From contig CAJTTH010000019.1 in NCBI GenBank assembly GCA_910579125.1, positions 1-54,587 of the forward strand: 54,587 nucleotides of DNA, given 5' to 3'. The DNA is from an uncultured Oscillospiraceae bacterium. GTDB taxonomy: Bacteria > Bacillota > Clostridia > Oscillospirales > Ruminococcaceae. The stretch's first letter is position 1. The number at the start of each line of letters is the position of its first letter. The notes beneath the pieces are model-generated. The model did no database searches. It saw only the letters and a list, made by a program, of their open reading frames with translations, and was not told the origin of the DNA. The position numbers and the translations under genes were made by a program. This document shows positions 35,920-44,078 of this stretch, in pieces.

Positions 35920-35944
35920 GCGTTTTATACCTCAAAGTCATTCA

Positions 35945-35978
35945 AATTAGGGCGTGCACAAAAATGCACGCCTTAATT
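35945..35978. terminator. Bidirectional terminator between telA and the methyltransferase gene
   Basis: AATTAGGGCGTGCA pairs with TGCACGCCTTAATT across CAAAAA, flanked by T tracts on both strands. It serves two converging genes. Confidence 0.75.
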
Positions 35979-36982
35979 TATTTTACGCCTATCCTCATTC
36001 GATAACAAAAGCTCACCTTGTTTATCCCCGCGTTAAAACACTTACATACGGCTTGCCGAAAATTCAGATAATCGTTTTCGATAAGCTCGGGAGCGCGCTT
36101 TAAAATCGTCTGTAATCCGCCTTGACTTTGCGCCAGCGCCACAAAGCGTTCCGTATCGCAGTCCTCGCTGTTGTCGAAAACTATCTCCCTGCAATATTTA
36201 AAAATTCCGCTTTCGAGCATATTTTTCAGATGTCCGTTTTTATCCCACCTGTGAAAAGTTTCGCGGATATCCTTGTTTTCCTCCTCGATAATTCTCACCT
36301 TGTTGAACAAATTCATATAGGCTATTTCAGCGTTCACACTGCATACGGGCGGCCAGTCGCAGTCCACGGCGGCAAATATTCCGTCCTTTTTCAGTATACG
36401 GTCGACCTCCCGAAGCGTATCATGCGGATTCATCCAATGAAACGACTGCGAGCAGAATACGACGTCCGCGCTGCCATCGGGCAATCCCGTATTGTCGGAA
36501 TACGCTTTCACAAAGGACGCACTGCCGCCCGATTTTGCTTTTGCGATATCCAGCATATCTCCGCTTGGTTCGATACCTGTGACCTTGCCGCACCTGTTCT
36601 CCCAAGCCCGTGTTGAAAGACCCGTTCCGCACCCCATATCCACAACAATATCGGGCGTTCTCCCAAGGTAACCGGTAATTATTTCGATCGCGTGAACGGG
36701 TACTGTCGGACGGCTGTTTTCATATATGCCGGCAAACCCGATAAATCTGTCCGCGTTGATCTCGGCTGCCGCAACGTCTGCGTTCGGAGCAGCCGCAAGC
36801 AGTCTGTCAAGGGAAATGCTGAACATTTTGGAGATAAGCCTCAGCGTTTCTACGTTCGGCGTGGTTTCGTTATTTTCCCAGCGCGAGACAGCCTGTCTTG
36901 TAACAAAAAGCGCCTGTGCCATTTCATCCTGCGTCATATTTACATTCTGACGTATTTCCTTTATGATCCCGCCTATCATCAT
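35978..36982 (-). CDS. XRE regulator fused to SAM-dependent methyltransferase
   Basis: 334 aa from the ATG at 36982 (GAGG upstream; another ATG lies one codon later). Residues about 3-65 are a Cro/CI helix-turn-helix (MTQDEMAQALFVTRQAVSRW). From about 95 a class I methyltransferase follows: motif I VVDMGCGTGLS and post-I GIEPSGD, then SADVVFCSQSFHWMNP. A DNA-binding head on a small-molecule methyltransferase suggests a regulator that responds to SAM or to its substrate; this is inference. It has its own promoter and an inverted repeat right upstream of the -35. Confidence 0.88.
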   Translation of the reverse strand: MMIGGIIKEIRQNVNMTQDEMAQALFVTRQAVSRWENNETTPNVETLRLISKMFSISLDRLLAAAPNADVAAAEINADRFIGFAGIYENSRPTVPVHAIEIITGYLGRTPDIVVDMGCGTGLSTRAWENRCGKVTGIEPSGDMLDIAKAKSGGSASFVKAYSDNTGLPDGSADVVFCSQSFHWMNPHDTLREVDRILKKDGIFAAVDCDWPPVCSVNAEIAYMNLFNKVRIIEEENKDIRETFHRWDKNGHLKNMLESGIFKYCREIVFDNSEDCDTERFVALAQSQGGLQTILKRAPELIENDYLNFRQAVCKCFNAGINKVSFCYRMRIGVK

Positions 36983-36997
36983 TATCACCTCAATAAA

Positions 36998-37026
36998 ATT
37001 ATATCAGATAGACAAATTTACGTCAA
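36998..37026 (-). promoter_or_regulatory. Promoter of the XRE-methyltransferase gene
   Basis: Minus strand TTGACG (37026-37021), 17 bp, TATAAT (37003-36998). GCAAC/GTTGC form an inverted repeat (about 37025-37040) touching the -35, a plausible autoregulatory operator. Confidence 0.7.
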
Positions 37027-37213
37027 GCAACCGTTTGTTGCGGTACAATCAAATACGATTAAAGCCGTCCTTTCACGAAATTCGCCGAACGGCATAAAAT
37101 AAACAAGGGTAAAATCCACAGCCGTACCGTAAGGTGGCGATAGCGGCTATGCGATCGTCCTCGAATAGCCGAGCGGGCAGGAAAGCAAGGGCTTGCAGCG
37201 GCTGTTTGATATA

Positions 37214-37250
37214 CCCAAAAGCGGGCTGTTCCTTTTCGGAGCAGCCCGCG
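37214..37250 (-). terminator. Terminator of the tmcAL-murL-murD operon
   Basis: GCGGGCTG.TCC/GGA.CAGCCCGC stem with a TTTTC loop between 37214 and 37247. T tracts flank both sides (GCTTTTGGG in minus sense, GATTTTTATTT in plus sense). The 120 bases left of it (37090-37213) hold a 7-bp CGGCTAT/ATAGCCG stem and nothing else I can name. Confidence 0.65.
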
Positions 37251-37254
37251 ATTT

Positions 37255-38580
37255 TTATTTATTTTCCAAAGCGCGAACGAGCTGTTTAAAGTGCCGTCCG
37301 CGTTCCTCGAAATTGCGGTAAAATCCGTAGCTTGCCGAGGCAGGCGAGAGAATAACGCGCTTTTTGGCGAACTCCGCCGCGCCGCGCACCGCCGATTCCA
37401 TATCACCCGCGAACATCAGATTAACGGAGGGATTGGTGATAAGTCTGCCAATGCGCTTTCCGCTGTCGGGCAAGAGAATGACTGTCTCTACAACGCCCGT
37501 GTTCAGGAAATCGCCGAGCACGTCATACGAGATACCCCTGTCCATGCCGCCGAGGATAAGGCAGTCCGCGCCGTCGAACGCGTTCACGGCGGCAATAGCG
37601 GCCTCGGGAACGGTGCAGATGCTGTCGTTGATGTACTCCACGCCGTTAATCTCCGCGACGAATTCCAGACGGTGCTCCAGTCCGTTGAACGACGGCAGCG
37701 CGTCAAGACACTTCTGCAGATCCGCGCCCGCCTTTACGGCAGCCGCAAGCGCCATGGCGATATTGTAGATATTGTGCCGTCCGCAAAGCCGCGTGTGAAT
37801 TTTTTCGGCGGGTATCTCCTCGCCGAAAAGGTGAATAGCGCCGCCGTCTGTCCACACGTCTGCGTCCTTGCCGAACGCCGCCGAGAAGACGTTTCCCGCG
37901 CAGTCCACGGGAAGAATGTCCGAATTTACGAACGCGACGTCGTTTTCCCGCTGAAACCGCACTATATTGCGTTTCGCTTCGGCGTAAGCGTCAAAGCTGA
38001 CATAGTGGTCAAGGTGTTCGGGGAAGAGGTTCAGCATAACCGCAATGTCGGGCGAGTGATGGATAAATTCCAGTTGGTGGCAGCTCATCTCGCACACCGC
38101 CGTCATGCCGCCGTCCAGCTCGTCAAAGCGTTTCATGGGCGGCACTCCGATATTGCCTATCAGCACGGTAGGCATATCGTTCGCCTTAAGGAAATGATGA
38201 ATGAGCGAGGACACAGTGGACTTGCCTTTAGTGCCCGTAACACCGATAACGCGGCAGGGCTTTGTGCGGAGCAGCAGCTCTGTCTGCGACAGAATTTTCG
38301 CTTTGGCAGTGCTGTCGAGCTTGTTTTTAACGATAACCCCCGGCGACTGAAGAATAAGGTCGTACCCGGCGCATTCCTCAAGATAGTGAGCGCCGCAGAT
38401 TGCGGTAAGATTGGGCATTCGCAGGTCGTACACATCGATGGGATTCATGTCGGCAATGGCGATCTCGGGGCAGCACCGCAGCTGCCGCAGAATATCAAGC
38501 CACACCTTGCCCTCGCGGCCGAAGCCGAGTATTACGGGGCGCTTGCCCTCAAAGATCGGTTTTAATACGTCAAGTCTCAT
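37255..38580 (-). CDS. murD: UDP-MurNAc-L-alanine:glutamate ligase, probably MurD2 (L-Glu) type
   Basis: 441 aa from the ATG at 38580 (GGAGAG upstream), which lies inside murL (11-bp overlap). Mur ligase fold: N-terminal Rossmann region (GKRPVILGFGREG), ATP loop VTGTKGKST, central VNSDILP, NGLEHRLE and a C-terminal domain with GGMDRGI. It joins glutamate to UDP-MurNAc-L-Ala in peptidoglycan synthesis. Normal MurD uses D-Glu. Translational coupling to murL predicts the L-Glu-using MurD2 variant (inference from context). Confidence 0.9.
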   Translation of the reverse strand: MRLDVLKPIFEGKRPVILGFGREGKVWLDILRQLRCCPEIAIADMNPIDVYDLRMPNLTAICGAHYLEECAGYDLILQSPGVIVKNKLDSTAKAKILSQTELLLRTKPCRVIGVTGTKGKSTVSSLIHHFLKANDMPTVLIGNIGVPPMKRFDELDGGMTAVCEMSCHQLEFIHHSPDIAVMLNLFPEHLDHYVSFDAYAEAKRNIVRFQRENDVAFVNSDILPVDCAGNVFSAAFGKDADVWTDGGAIHLFGEEIPAEKIHTRLCGRHNIYNIAMALAAAVKAGADLQKCLDALPSFNGLEHRLEFVAEINGVEYINDSICTVPEAAIAAVNAFDGADCLILGGMDRGISYDVLGDFLNTGVVETVILLPDSGKRIGRLITNPSVNLMFAGDMESAVRGAAEFAKKRVILSPASASYGFYRNFEERGRHFKQLVRALENK

Positions 38581-39904
38581 TGGTAATTCTCTCCAGATAA
38601 GGTAAAAATTGTTCGGGAACAAAATTGTTCTTGTCAAAGTAATTCGCCAGCGCGGCGGGGTGAAAATCGGGGAAATGATCCGCGAAACGTCTTAACAGCA
38701 CGGGCGGGTCGTTTTTTCGTTTATCGAGCGCCATTTTCAGCGACAGCCGAACCTCGTTTTTCGTGCCGACGCACTCGAACGGCTTATCCTCGCCGTCGAG
38801 CATAAGCCCGTCCAGCATTTCCGACAGTTCAGCTTTTTCGAGCATATTGCAGCCGAAAATTTCCGTTAATTCCCCGTCGCCCAGAAACGCCGCCAAAAGC
38901 ACGTACACATACAGGCACTTTGCGCAGCCGCAGCACCACACATTCGTTTTCGAGCCGAGATTGCAGCTTTGGAATATCCCGAAATACTGCGGATATTTCA
39001 CGAATTCCCGCGCTATCTGCCACTCGGACAGCGGACGCAGCAGACTGAAGTACTCGGGAGTCTTGCCGAACGACATCGAGCAGTATTCGCGGAAATCACG
39101 CTCAAACTCGGTGGACTTACTGTACTGGTGGTTGATCTGCGCACCCTCGACGTAGGTCTCGTTAGCGCTGCTTTCGTTCGATAAAGCAATGTATTTTTTT
39201 CCGAGAACGCACGCGTGCAGCAACGCCGAAAATGCCACAACCGCTGAAAACGGCGTGTGCCCGTTCAGATAGCCGCGCGAGTTCAGCTCAAGAAGCGTCT
39301 TGTCTATGGTTCTCGCCGGCGCGGCGATATTTTCCTCCGTCAGCCCCGACGCCTTAACGCAGCCGAGCGTTGCGCCGCGCGGGTTGATGATGTACGGAGT
39401 TATCTGTTCACCCGCCTGTTTGAGCAGTTCCAGCGTCACCACGCTGTCCTTGCCGCCGCCCACGGGAACAAGAGTTCCGCTGAGTTCGGGGTCACATTCG
39501 GGCGGCTTGGGCGGCTCGGGAGCCTCAATCGTCATAAAGCTTTCAAAGTCGGCGGTTATCCCGTTGCGGTAGAAGTACTCGCCCAGACCGTTAAAATACA
39601 ATTTCTTCCACCACAGCTTCTGCTGTTCGGAAAGCCCTCCGCACCGCACCTCGACGGTCGGGCAGCAGGCGCATTTCCAGTACGACACCAGCTCCGCCAT
39701 GCCGAGCGAAAACGCGATAAGCTCCGCTTGTCCGCGGTCAAATAGGTGTTCGCCAAGGTCAATGTTGAACCGCCATTTCGGTCGAAAGTGAAACTCGCCG
39801 ATCTGAAAATGGAACATGAGTTCTTTCTCACCCAACTCAAAACTGTGATATATAAATCGGGGGTACTTTTCACGCAATTCATCGAATTTAGTCGATTCGC
39901 TCAT
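38570..39904 (-). CDS. murL: UDP-MurNAc-L-Ala-L-Glu epimerase MurL
   Basis: 444 aa. MurL converts the terminal L-Glu of UDP-MurNAc-L-Ala-L-Glu to D-Glu using ATP, bypassing glutamate racemase; the pathway was described in Xanthomonas. Visible: LVPVGGGKDSVVTLELL, a PP-loop-like ATP site, SNESSANETYVEGAQINHQY, and a Cys cluster WCCGCAKC as in the family. GAGAGGAGAG precedes the ATG at 39904. It overlaps murD by 11 bp and follows tmcAL by 45 bp. Assignment from family motifs plus murD adjacency. Confidence 0.88.
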   Translation of the reverse strand: MSESTKFDELREKYPRFIYHSFELGEKELMFHFQIGEFHFRPKWRFNIDLGEHLFDRGQAELIAFSLGMAELVSYWKCACCPTVEVRCGGLSEQQKLWWKKLYFNGLGEYFYRNGITADFESFMTIEAPEPPKPPECDPELSGTLVPVGGGKDSVVTLELLKQAGEQITPYIINPRGATLGCVKASGLTEENIAAPARTIDKTLLELNSRGYLNGHTPFSAVVAFSALLHACVLGKKYIALSNESSANETYVEGAQINHQYSKSTEFERDFREYCSMSFGKTPEYFSLLRPLSEWQIAREFVKYPQYFGIFQSCNLGSKTNVWCCGCAKCLYVYVLLAAFLGDGELTEIFGCNMLEKAELSEMLDGLMLDGEDKPFECVGTKNEVRLSLKMALDKRKNDPPVLLRRFADHFPDFHPAALANYFDKNNFVPEQFLPYLERITNET

Positions 39905-39949
39905 TTGCTCTCCTCTCGATCGTAATATTTTGTGAATTTCTCATAAAAA

Positions 39950-41104
39950 TTATTCGTTAATAATAACAGGCGGTGCGGTAAAATCAACTCCGCACGGGCG
40001 CGGAACGGAGAACGCGAGCGAGTAGATATCGGTGCAGCGCGCCTCAAAGTTCGCTTGGCGAGCTGCCTCGCGCGAGGTGCGCGACAGCGCCTTGAGCGAC
40101 GTATCTATCGGCAGCGGACACTTCGCGGCGGACAATATCTCCCTGCCGCGCACATTCATTCCCAGAACACGCAGATACGCGGGCTTCTCCGCGGCGAACT
40201 CCTTGCCGATGCCGAGGAACGCGCACATCACCGCGCGGCGTATGCTCGACAGCGTAAAGCGCTTTGTTTTTGTGAGGAAGTACACCTCCGACAAGGAACG
40301 CGCGGCGCGGACGGCTTTGTACAGCCTGTCTCCCAGACCGCCTATGCTGTCATAGCAGCGTTCAAAATCCTCGGGGCGCAAGGTACGCAGCTTTGCGAGT
40401 ATTGCCGTCTCCAGCCGCGAAATATCGGCACAGGGGGCGCTTATGACGGGCGCGAACCTCGAATAGTCCTTGCCGCCGAGTATGCGCTTTCGTATCGCCG
40501 ACGCGCTTATGAACTCGTCCTCGTCGTCGCTGTCATGAGCCGCTCCGAGACGCTTTACCGTCATCGGCGTTATGGTGCTCGCGATATTGTCCAGCGCGCT
40601 CAGATACTCTATCGCGAGGGTGTTGTTCGGCGAGCCGATAAGCTCCGCAACGTCATCGGTGTAATATTCAAGCATGGCCTCCTGCAGCGCGGCAGGGTAG
40701 CTTTTTCCGCGCTTTATCAGCCTGTCAAATTCCTCGGTGCGCACAGTAAACTCAATAGCCCGCGAAGCCTCTTTCAAAGCGTCGATATCTCCGTTTTCGC
40801 TGCCGAAAGACAGAACGTCGACGCAGCCCAGCGCGGAAATTATCTCCGCCGCGCCCCTCGCAAAACCCTCCGCCGCCATAAGCGAATACCGCGCGGGCAG
40901 TTCGATAACAAGATCGACACCGTTTTCCAGCGCAGTCCTCGCGCGGACGTGCTTATCGCAGACAGCGATATCGCCGCGCTGTGTGAAATTTCCGCTCATT
41001 ACGGCGGCAATATGCGTCACCCCCGCCGCGCGTGTCTTCTCTATATGATATTTATGTCCGTTATGAAACGGATTGTACTCGCTTATTATAGCGCCGATCT
41101 TCAT
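39950..41104 (-). CDS. tmcAL: tRNA(Met) cytidine acetate ligase TmcAL
   Basis: 384 aa from the ATG at 41104 (GGAGGATATT directly before). Nucleotidyltransferase-like start IGAIISEYNPFHNGHKYHIE, with the ATP-binding HNGH, then VMSGNFTQRGD. TmcAL makes N4-acetylcytidine in the wobble base of elongator tRNA-Met from acetate and ATP. It is divergent from acetate kinase, an interesting neighbour because acetate is its substrate. It may head the tmcAL-murL-murD operon. Confidence 0.92.
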   Translation of the reverse strand: MKIGAIISEYNPFHNGHKYHIEKTRAAGVTHIAAVMSGNFTQRGDIAVCDKHVRARTALENGVDLVIELPARYSLMAAEGFARGAAEIISALGCVDVLSFGSENGDIDALKEASRAIEFTVRTEEFDRLIKRGKSYPAALQEAMLEYYTDDVAELIGSPNNTLAIEYLSALDNIASTITPMTVKRLGAAHDSDDEDEFISASAIRKRILGGKDYSRFAPVISAPCADISRLETAILAKLRTLRPEDFERCYDSIGGLGDRLYKAVRAARSLSEVYFLTKTKRFTLSSIRRAVMCAFLGIGKEFAAEKPAYLRVLGMNVRGREILSAAKCPLPIDTSLKALSRTSREAARQANFEARCTDIYSLAFSVPRPCGVDFTAPPVIINE

Positions 41105-41130
41105 AATATCCTCCAAAAAATTCTATCATA

Positions 41131-41170
41131 TTGTAAAAATATATGTACCTCTTGTTATATTTTACAACAA
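41131..41170. promoter_or_regulatory. Long imperfect palindrome between tmcAL and ackA
   Basis: TTGTAAAAATATA is mirrored by TATATTTTACAA across a 12-base centre, one base short of perfect. It sits between divergent genes and could bind a regulator of either. Part of it (TTGTTATATTTTACAA) resembles a Rex-like site but does not match the usual spacing. Confidence 0.35.
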
Positions 41171-41206
41171 TTTTTGTGGAAAATCAAGAAAAATATTAAA
41201 AAATAC

Positions 41207-41235
41207 TTGATTTTTTTTGTGAAAAGGTTTACAAT
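41207..41235 (+). promoter_or_regulatory. Promoter of ackA
   Basis: TTGATT (41207-41212), 17 bp, TACAAT (41230-41235), 40 bp before the ATG. Confidence 0.65.
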
Positions 41236-41275
41236 ATAAATGGATTATTATTAAATTTCAGGAGGATATTGCAAA

Positions 41276-42481
41276 ATGAAAATTCTTGTAATCAACGCGG
41301 GAAGCTCTTCGTTGAAGTATCAGCTTCTTGATATGGACGACGAGAGCGTTATCGCAAAGGGCAACTGCGACCGTATCGGCATTGACGGTCACATCAAGCA
41401 CACCACGTTTGACGGACGCACCGTTGACGTTGACTGTACATTCCCGACGCACACCGAGGCTTTTGAAAAGCTGGTCGACGTGCTGACCAAAGGCGATGCG
41501 TCGGTGTTAAAGTCCATGGACGAGATATCGGCTGTCGGTCACCGTATAGTACAGGGCGCGGAGGTATTCGACAAGACCACGCTCGTTACCGATGAGGTCA
41601 TCAAACAGATCGACGATCTTGCGGAGCTTGCTCCCGTACATAACCACCCGCACGCGTTGGCACTCTGGGCTTGCAAAAAGGTTATCCCCGAGACCACGCC
41701 GCAGGTTGTCGTATTCGACACGGCGTTCCACCAGACCATGCCCGAAAAGGCGTTTATGTACGGTCTGCCCTACGAGTGTTACGAGAAGTTTCATGTAAGA
41801 AAGTACGGCTTCCACGGAACGTCGCACAGATTTGTTTCTCAGGCGCTCGCGGATGCTATGGGCAAGGACATCAAGGATCTGAAGATCGTTTCCTGTCACC
41901 TCGGCAACGGCTCGTCCATTACGGCGGTCGAGGGCGGCAAGTCCATTGACACGTCTATGGGCTTCACTCCGCTCGACGGCGTTATTATGGGAACGCGCTG
42001 CGGCGCTATCGACGCTTCTGCGGTAACGTTTGTCGCAAGCAAGCTGGGGCTTTCTCCGTCCGAGATGAGCGATTATTTGAATAAGAAGTCGGGTTTCCTC
42101 GGCGTTTCGGGTATCTCGAGCGACAACCGCGACCTGTCCGCTGCCGCTCATGACGGCGACAAGCGCGCTATTCTCGCGGGTGAAATGCTCCGCTACGAGA
42201 TAAAGAAGTACATCGGCTCGTATGCTGCGGTCATGAACGGTCTGGACGCGGTTCTGTTCACGGGCGGTATCGGCGAAAATTCCGACGAGCTGCGCGCGGA
42301 CGTTTGCCGCGATATGGAATACATCGGCATTAAGCTGGACGAAAAGGCCAACGAGGGTATGCGCGGAAAACTGATGAAGATCTCCGCACCCGACAGCAAG
42401 GTCGAGGTATGGGTAGTTCCCACCAACGAGGAGCTGCTTATCGCGCGCGATACAAAGGCGCTTGTTGAGTCCATGAAGTAA
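41276..42481 (+). CDS. ackA: Acetate kinase
   Basis: 401 aa, standard length. Starts MKILVINAGSSSLKYQL (family signature 1); signature 2 is AFHQTMPEKAFMYGLPYE; YGFHGTSHRFV, LGNGSSI and FTGGIGENSDELR follow, holding the active-site His, Asn/Arg and Glu residues. It converts acetyl phosphate plus ADP to acetate plus ATP, the main energy step of acetogenic fermentation. No pta neighbour is in the window. AGGAGG precedes the ATG. Confidence 0.98.
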   Translation: MKILVINAGSSSLKYQLLDMDDESVIAKGNCDRIGIDGHIKHTTFDGRTVDVDCTFPTHTEAFEKLVDVLTKGDASVLKSMDEISAVGHRIVQGAEVFDKTTLVTDEVIKQIDDLAELAPVHNHPHALALWACKKVIPETTPQVVVFDTAFHQTMPEKAFMYGLPYECYEKFHVRKYGFHGTSHRFVSQALADAMGKDIKDLKIVSCHLGNGSSITAVEGGKSIDTSMGFTPLDGVIMGTRCGAIDASAVTFVASKLGLSPSEMSDYLNKKSGFLGVSGISSDNRDLSAAAHDGDKRAILAGEMLRYEIKKYIGSYAAVMNGLDAVLFTGGIGENSDELRADVCRDMEYIGIKLDEKANEGMRGKLMKISAPDSKVEVWVVPTNEELLIARDTKALVESMK

Positions 42482-42507
42482 ATACGGGTTACAAAAGAAA
42501 TATTACA

Positions 42508-42544
42508 GCGCCGTGCGAAGCCGTTCTGCGACTTGCGCGGCGCG
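42508..42544 (+). terminator. Hairpin after ackA
   Basis: GCGCCG..GC.AAG pairs with CTTGCGCGGCGC, followed by GTTGCTTTG. The stem is strong but the U tract is poor, so read-through into the mannanase gene is possible. Confidence 0.4.
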
Positions 42545-42564
42545 TTGCTTTGAAAGGAGACGCA

Positions 42565-43605
42565 ATGAAAAAGAACGTGATACTTGCGGCGTTGATGTCG
42601 CTGTGCCTGTTATTTACGGGCTGCAATAACGGAGGTACGTCCTCGGAGAGCAGCGCTCCCGAATCGTCAGTTTCGGACAATTCCGAAGTCGATACTCCCC
42701 ACCCGTCGGATGGCGGATTTAAGGTCGACGGAACAAAGCTCATCGACGCTAAGGGCAATGAGTTCATAATGCGCGGTATCAATCACGCGCACGTCTGGTT
42801 CAGGGACGTGCTCGACACGGCGCTTGACGGTATCGCCGCCACAGGCTCGAACACCGTGCGGATAGTTCTCGCAGACGGCGATCAGTGGGATAAAACCACA
42901 GCTGAGGATTTGGAGCAGACTATCGTCAAATGCAAGGAACGCAAGATGATAGCTGTCGTTGAAGTCCACGACGGCTGCGGAAAGGACGAGCGGAGTTACC
43001 TCGACAACGCCGTCAATTATTGGATAGAGATGAAGGATGTTCTCGCGAAATACACCGACACGGCTATACTCAACATCACCAACGAATGGATAGGCGAATG
43101 GAACGCCGAGGCTTGGAGAGACGGCTATGTAGAGGCTGTTCCGAAGCTGCGCGCGGCGGGTATCAAAAATACGATAATGGTCGACGCCGCGGGTTGGGGG
43201 CAGTTCGGCGAGAGTATCCGCAAGTACGGCAAAGAGGTTTTCGACTCCGACCCCGATAAGAACACGATGTTCTCCATTCATATGTACGGCGCGGCGGGAA
43301 AAAATCCCAACACCATTGCGACAAATCTCAAGGGCGCTACCGATCAGGGGCTGTGCGTTATTGTAGGCGAATTCGGCTTCAACCACAGCGACGGCGACGT
43401 TGACGAGGCGTACATCATGCAGTACTGCAATGAAAACGGGCTCGGCTATCTCGGCTGGTCGTGGAAAGGCAACGGCGGCGGAGTAGAGTACCTCGACATC
43501 GCCAAGGACTGGAGCGGAAACGAGCTTTCCGAAGACTGGGGCGAAATTCTCGTAAACGGCGAGAACGGCATCAAGGCGACGGCAAAGGTCTGCTCGATCT
43601 TCTGA
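42565..43605 (+). CDS. Beta-mannanase lipoprotein, GH5 family
   Basis: 346 aa from the ATG at 42565 (AAAGGAG upstream). Lipoprotein signal with lipobox FTGC (Cys20) and a Ser/Glu/Pro tether to about 48. The TIM-barrel glycoside hydrolase resembles GH5 subfamily 8 mannanases: RGINHAHVWFRD, SNTVRIVLADG, EVHDGCG, acid/base Glu174 in ITNEW, VDAAGWGQ, FSIHMYG, nucleophile Glu269 in VGEFGF, LGWSWKGNGGGVEYLD. It would cut mannan or glucomannan at the cell surface. It has no carbohydrate-binding module. Confidence 0.93.
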   Translation: MKKNVILAALMSLCLLFTGCNNGGTSSESSAPESSVSDNSEVDTPHPSDGGFKVDGTKLIDAKGNEFIMRGINHAHVWFRDVLDTALDGIAATGSNTVRIVLADGDQWDKTTAEDLEQTIVKCKERKMIAVVEVHDGCGKDERSYLDNAVNYWIEMKDVLAKYTDTAILNITNEWIGEWNAEAWRDGYVEAVPKLRAAGIKNTIMVDAAGWGQFGESIRKYGKEVFDSDPDKNTMFSIHMYGAAGKNPNTIATNLKGATDQGLCVIVGEFGFNHSDGDVDEAYIMQYCNENGLGYLGWSWKGNGGGVEYLDIAKDWSGNELSEDWGEILVNGENGIKATAKVCSIF

Positions 43606-43618
43606 TGTGAACACGAAA

Positions 43619-43650
43619 AAGCGGAGGAGCACAGGCTCTTCCGCTTTCTG
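43619..43650. terminator. Bidirectional terminator
   Basis: AAAGCGGAGGAGC/GCTCTTCCGCTTT stem with an ACAG loop between two converging genes (mannanase plus, membrane protein minus), with A/T tracts on both sides. Confidence 0.7.
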
Positions 43651-43658
43651 ATTTTGCG

Positions 43659-44069
43659 TTATACTTCCGTCTTTGGCGAACGGCGGCGCGAGATCAGCGC
43701 CAAAACCGTGTCGACTATCGCCGCTAGCGAAAACGGCAGCGCGTAAAGCAAGCCGTCAACAAACCCGCTTGCCGCGTTTCCATAATTCAGCGTTGTAACG
43801 GCGACCGTCAGCACGGACAGCGCCCACAGCACAGCCGAAACGATACCTAGCGCACGCGTTCTCCGCAGCGTGAACAGCGCCGCACCCGCGGCTATTGCCG
43901 ACGGTGCGGCAAAGCCAAGCGCGTTTACGGCTGCCTGCAGTATAAATGGAGCGCTGTTTACCGTCTGCAGGTAATATGCGCCGTCTATGCAGATTTTGAC
44001 GGCGAAAGCGGTCAGCAGTATTCCCGAGACCGCAAACAACACCGCAGATGTAATTTTTTTCCGTTTCAT
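43659..44069 (-). CDS. Small four-helix membrane protein
   Basis: 136 aa with four hydrophobic helices (about 8-28, 42-65, 72-92, 103-128) and an Arg/Lys-rich end (ISRRRSPKTEV). I do not recognise a family. AGGAGG lies before the ATG, and it starts 9 bp after an XRE regulator on the same strand, so the two are co-transcribed; such regulator/membrane-protein pairs are common in Clostridia. Function unknown. Confidence 0.75.
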   Translation of the reverse strand: MKRKKITSAVLFAVSGILLTAFAVKICIDGAYYLQTVNSAPFILQAAVNALGFAAPSAIAAGAALFTLRRTRALGIVSAVLWALSVLTVAVTTLNYGNAASGFVDGLLYALPFSLAAIVDTVLALISRRRSPKTEV

Positions 44070-44078
44070 AATGACCTC

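Noticed and set aside
37291..38565. 424-codon plus frame opposite murD
   Set aside because: Shadow frame; murD on the other strand has all Mur-ligase motifs and a coupled start.
41148..41170. Rex-type redox operator near ackA
   Set aside because: The half-sites resemble TTGTTA/TTACAA but the spacing and centre do not match the usual 18-bp site; kept only as a generic palindrome.
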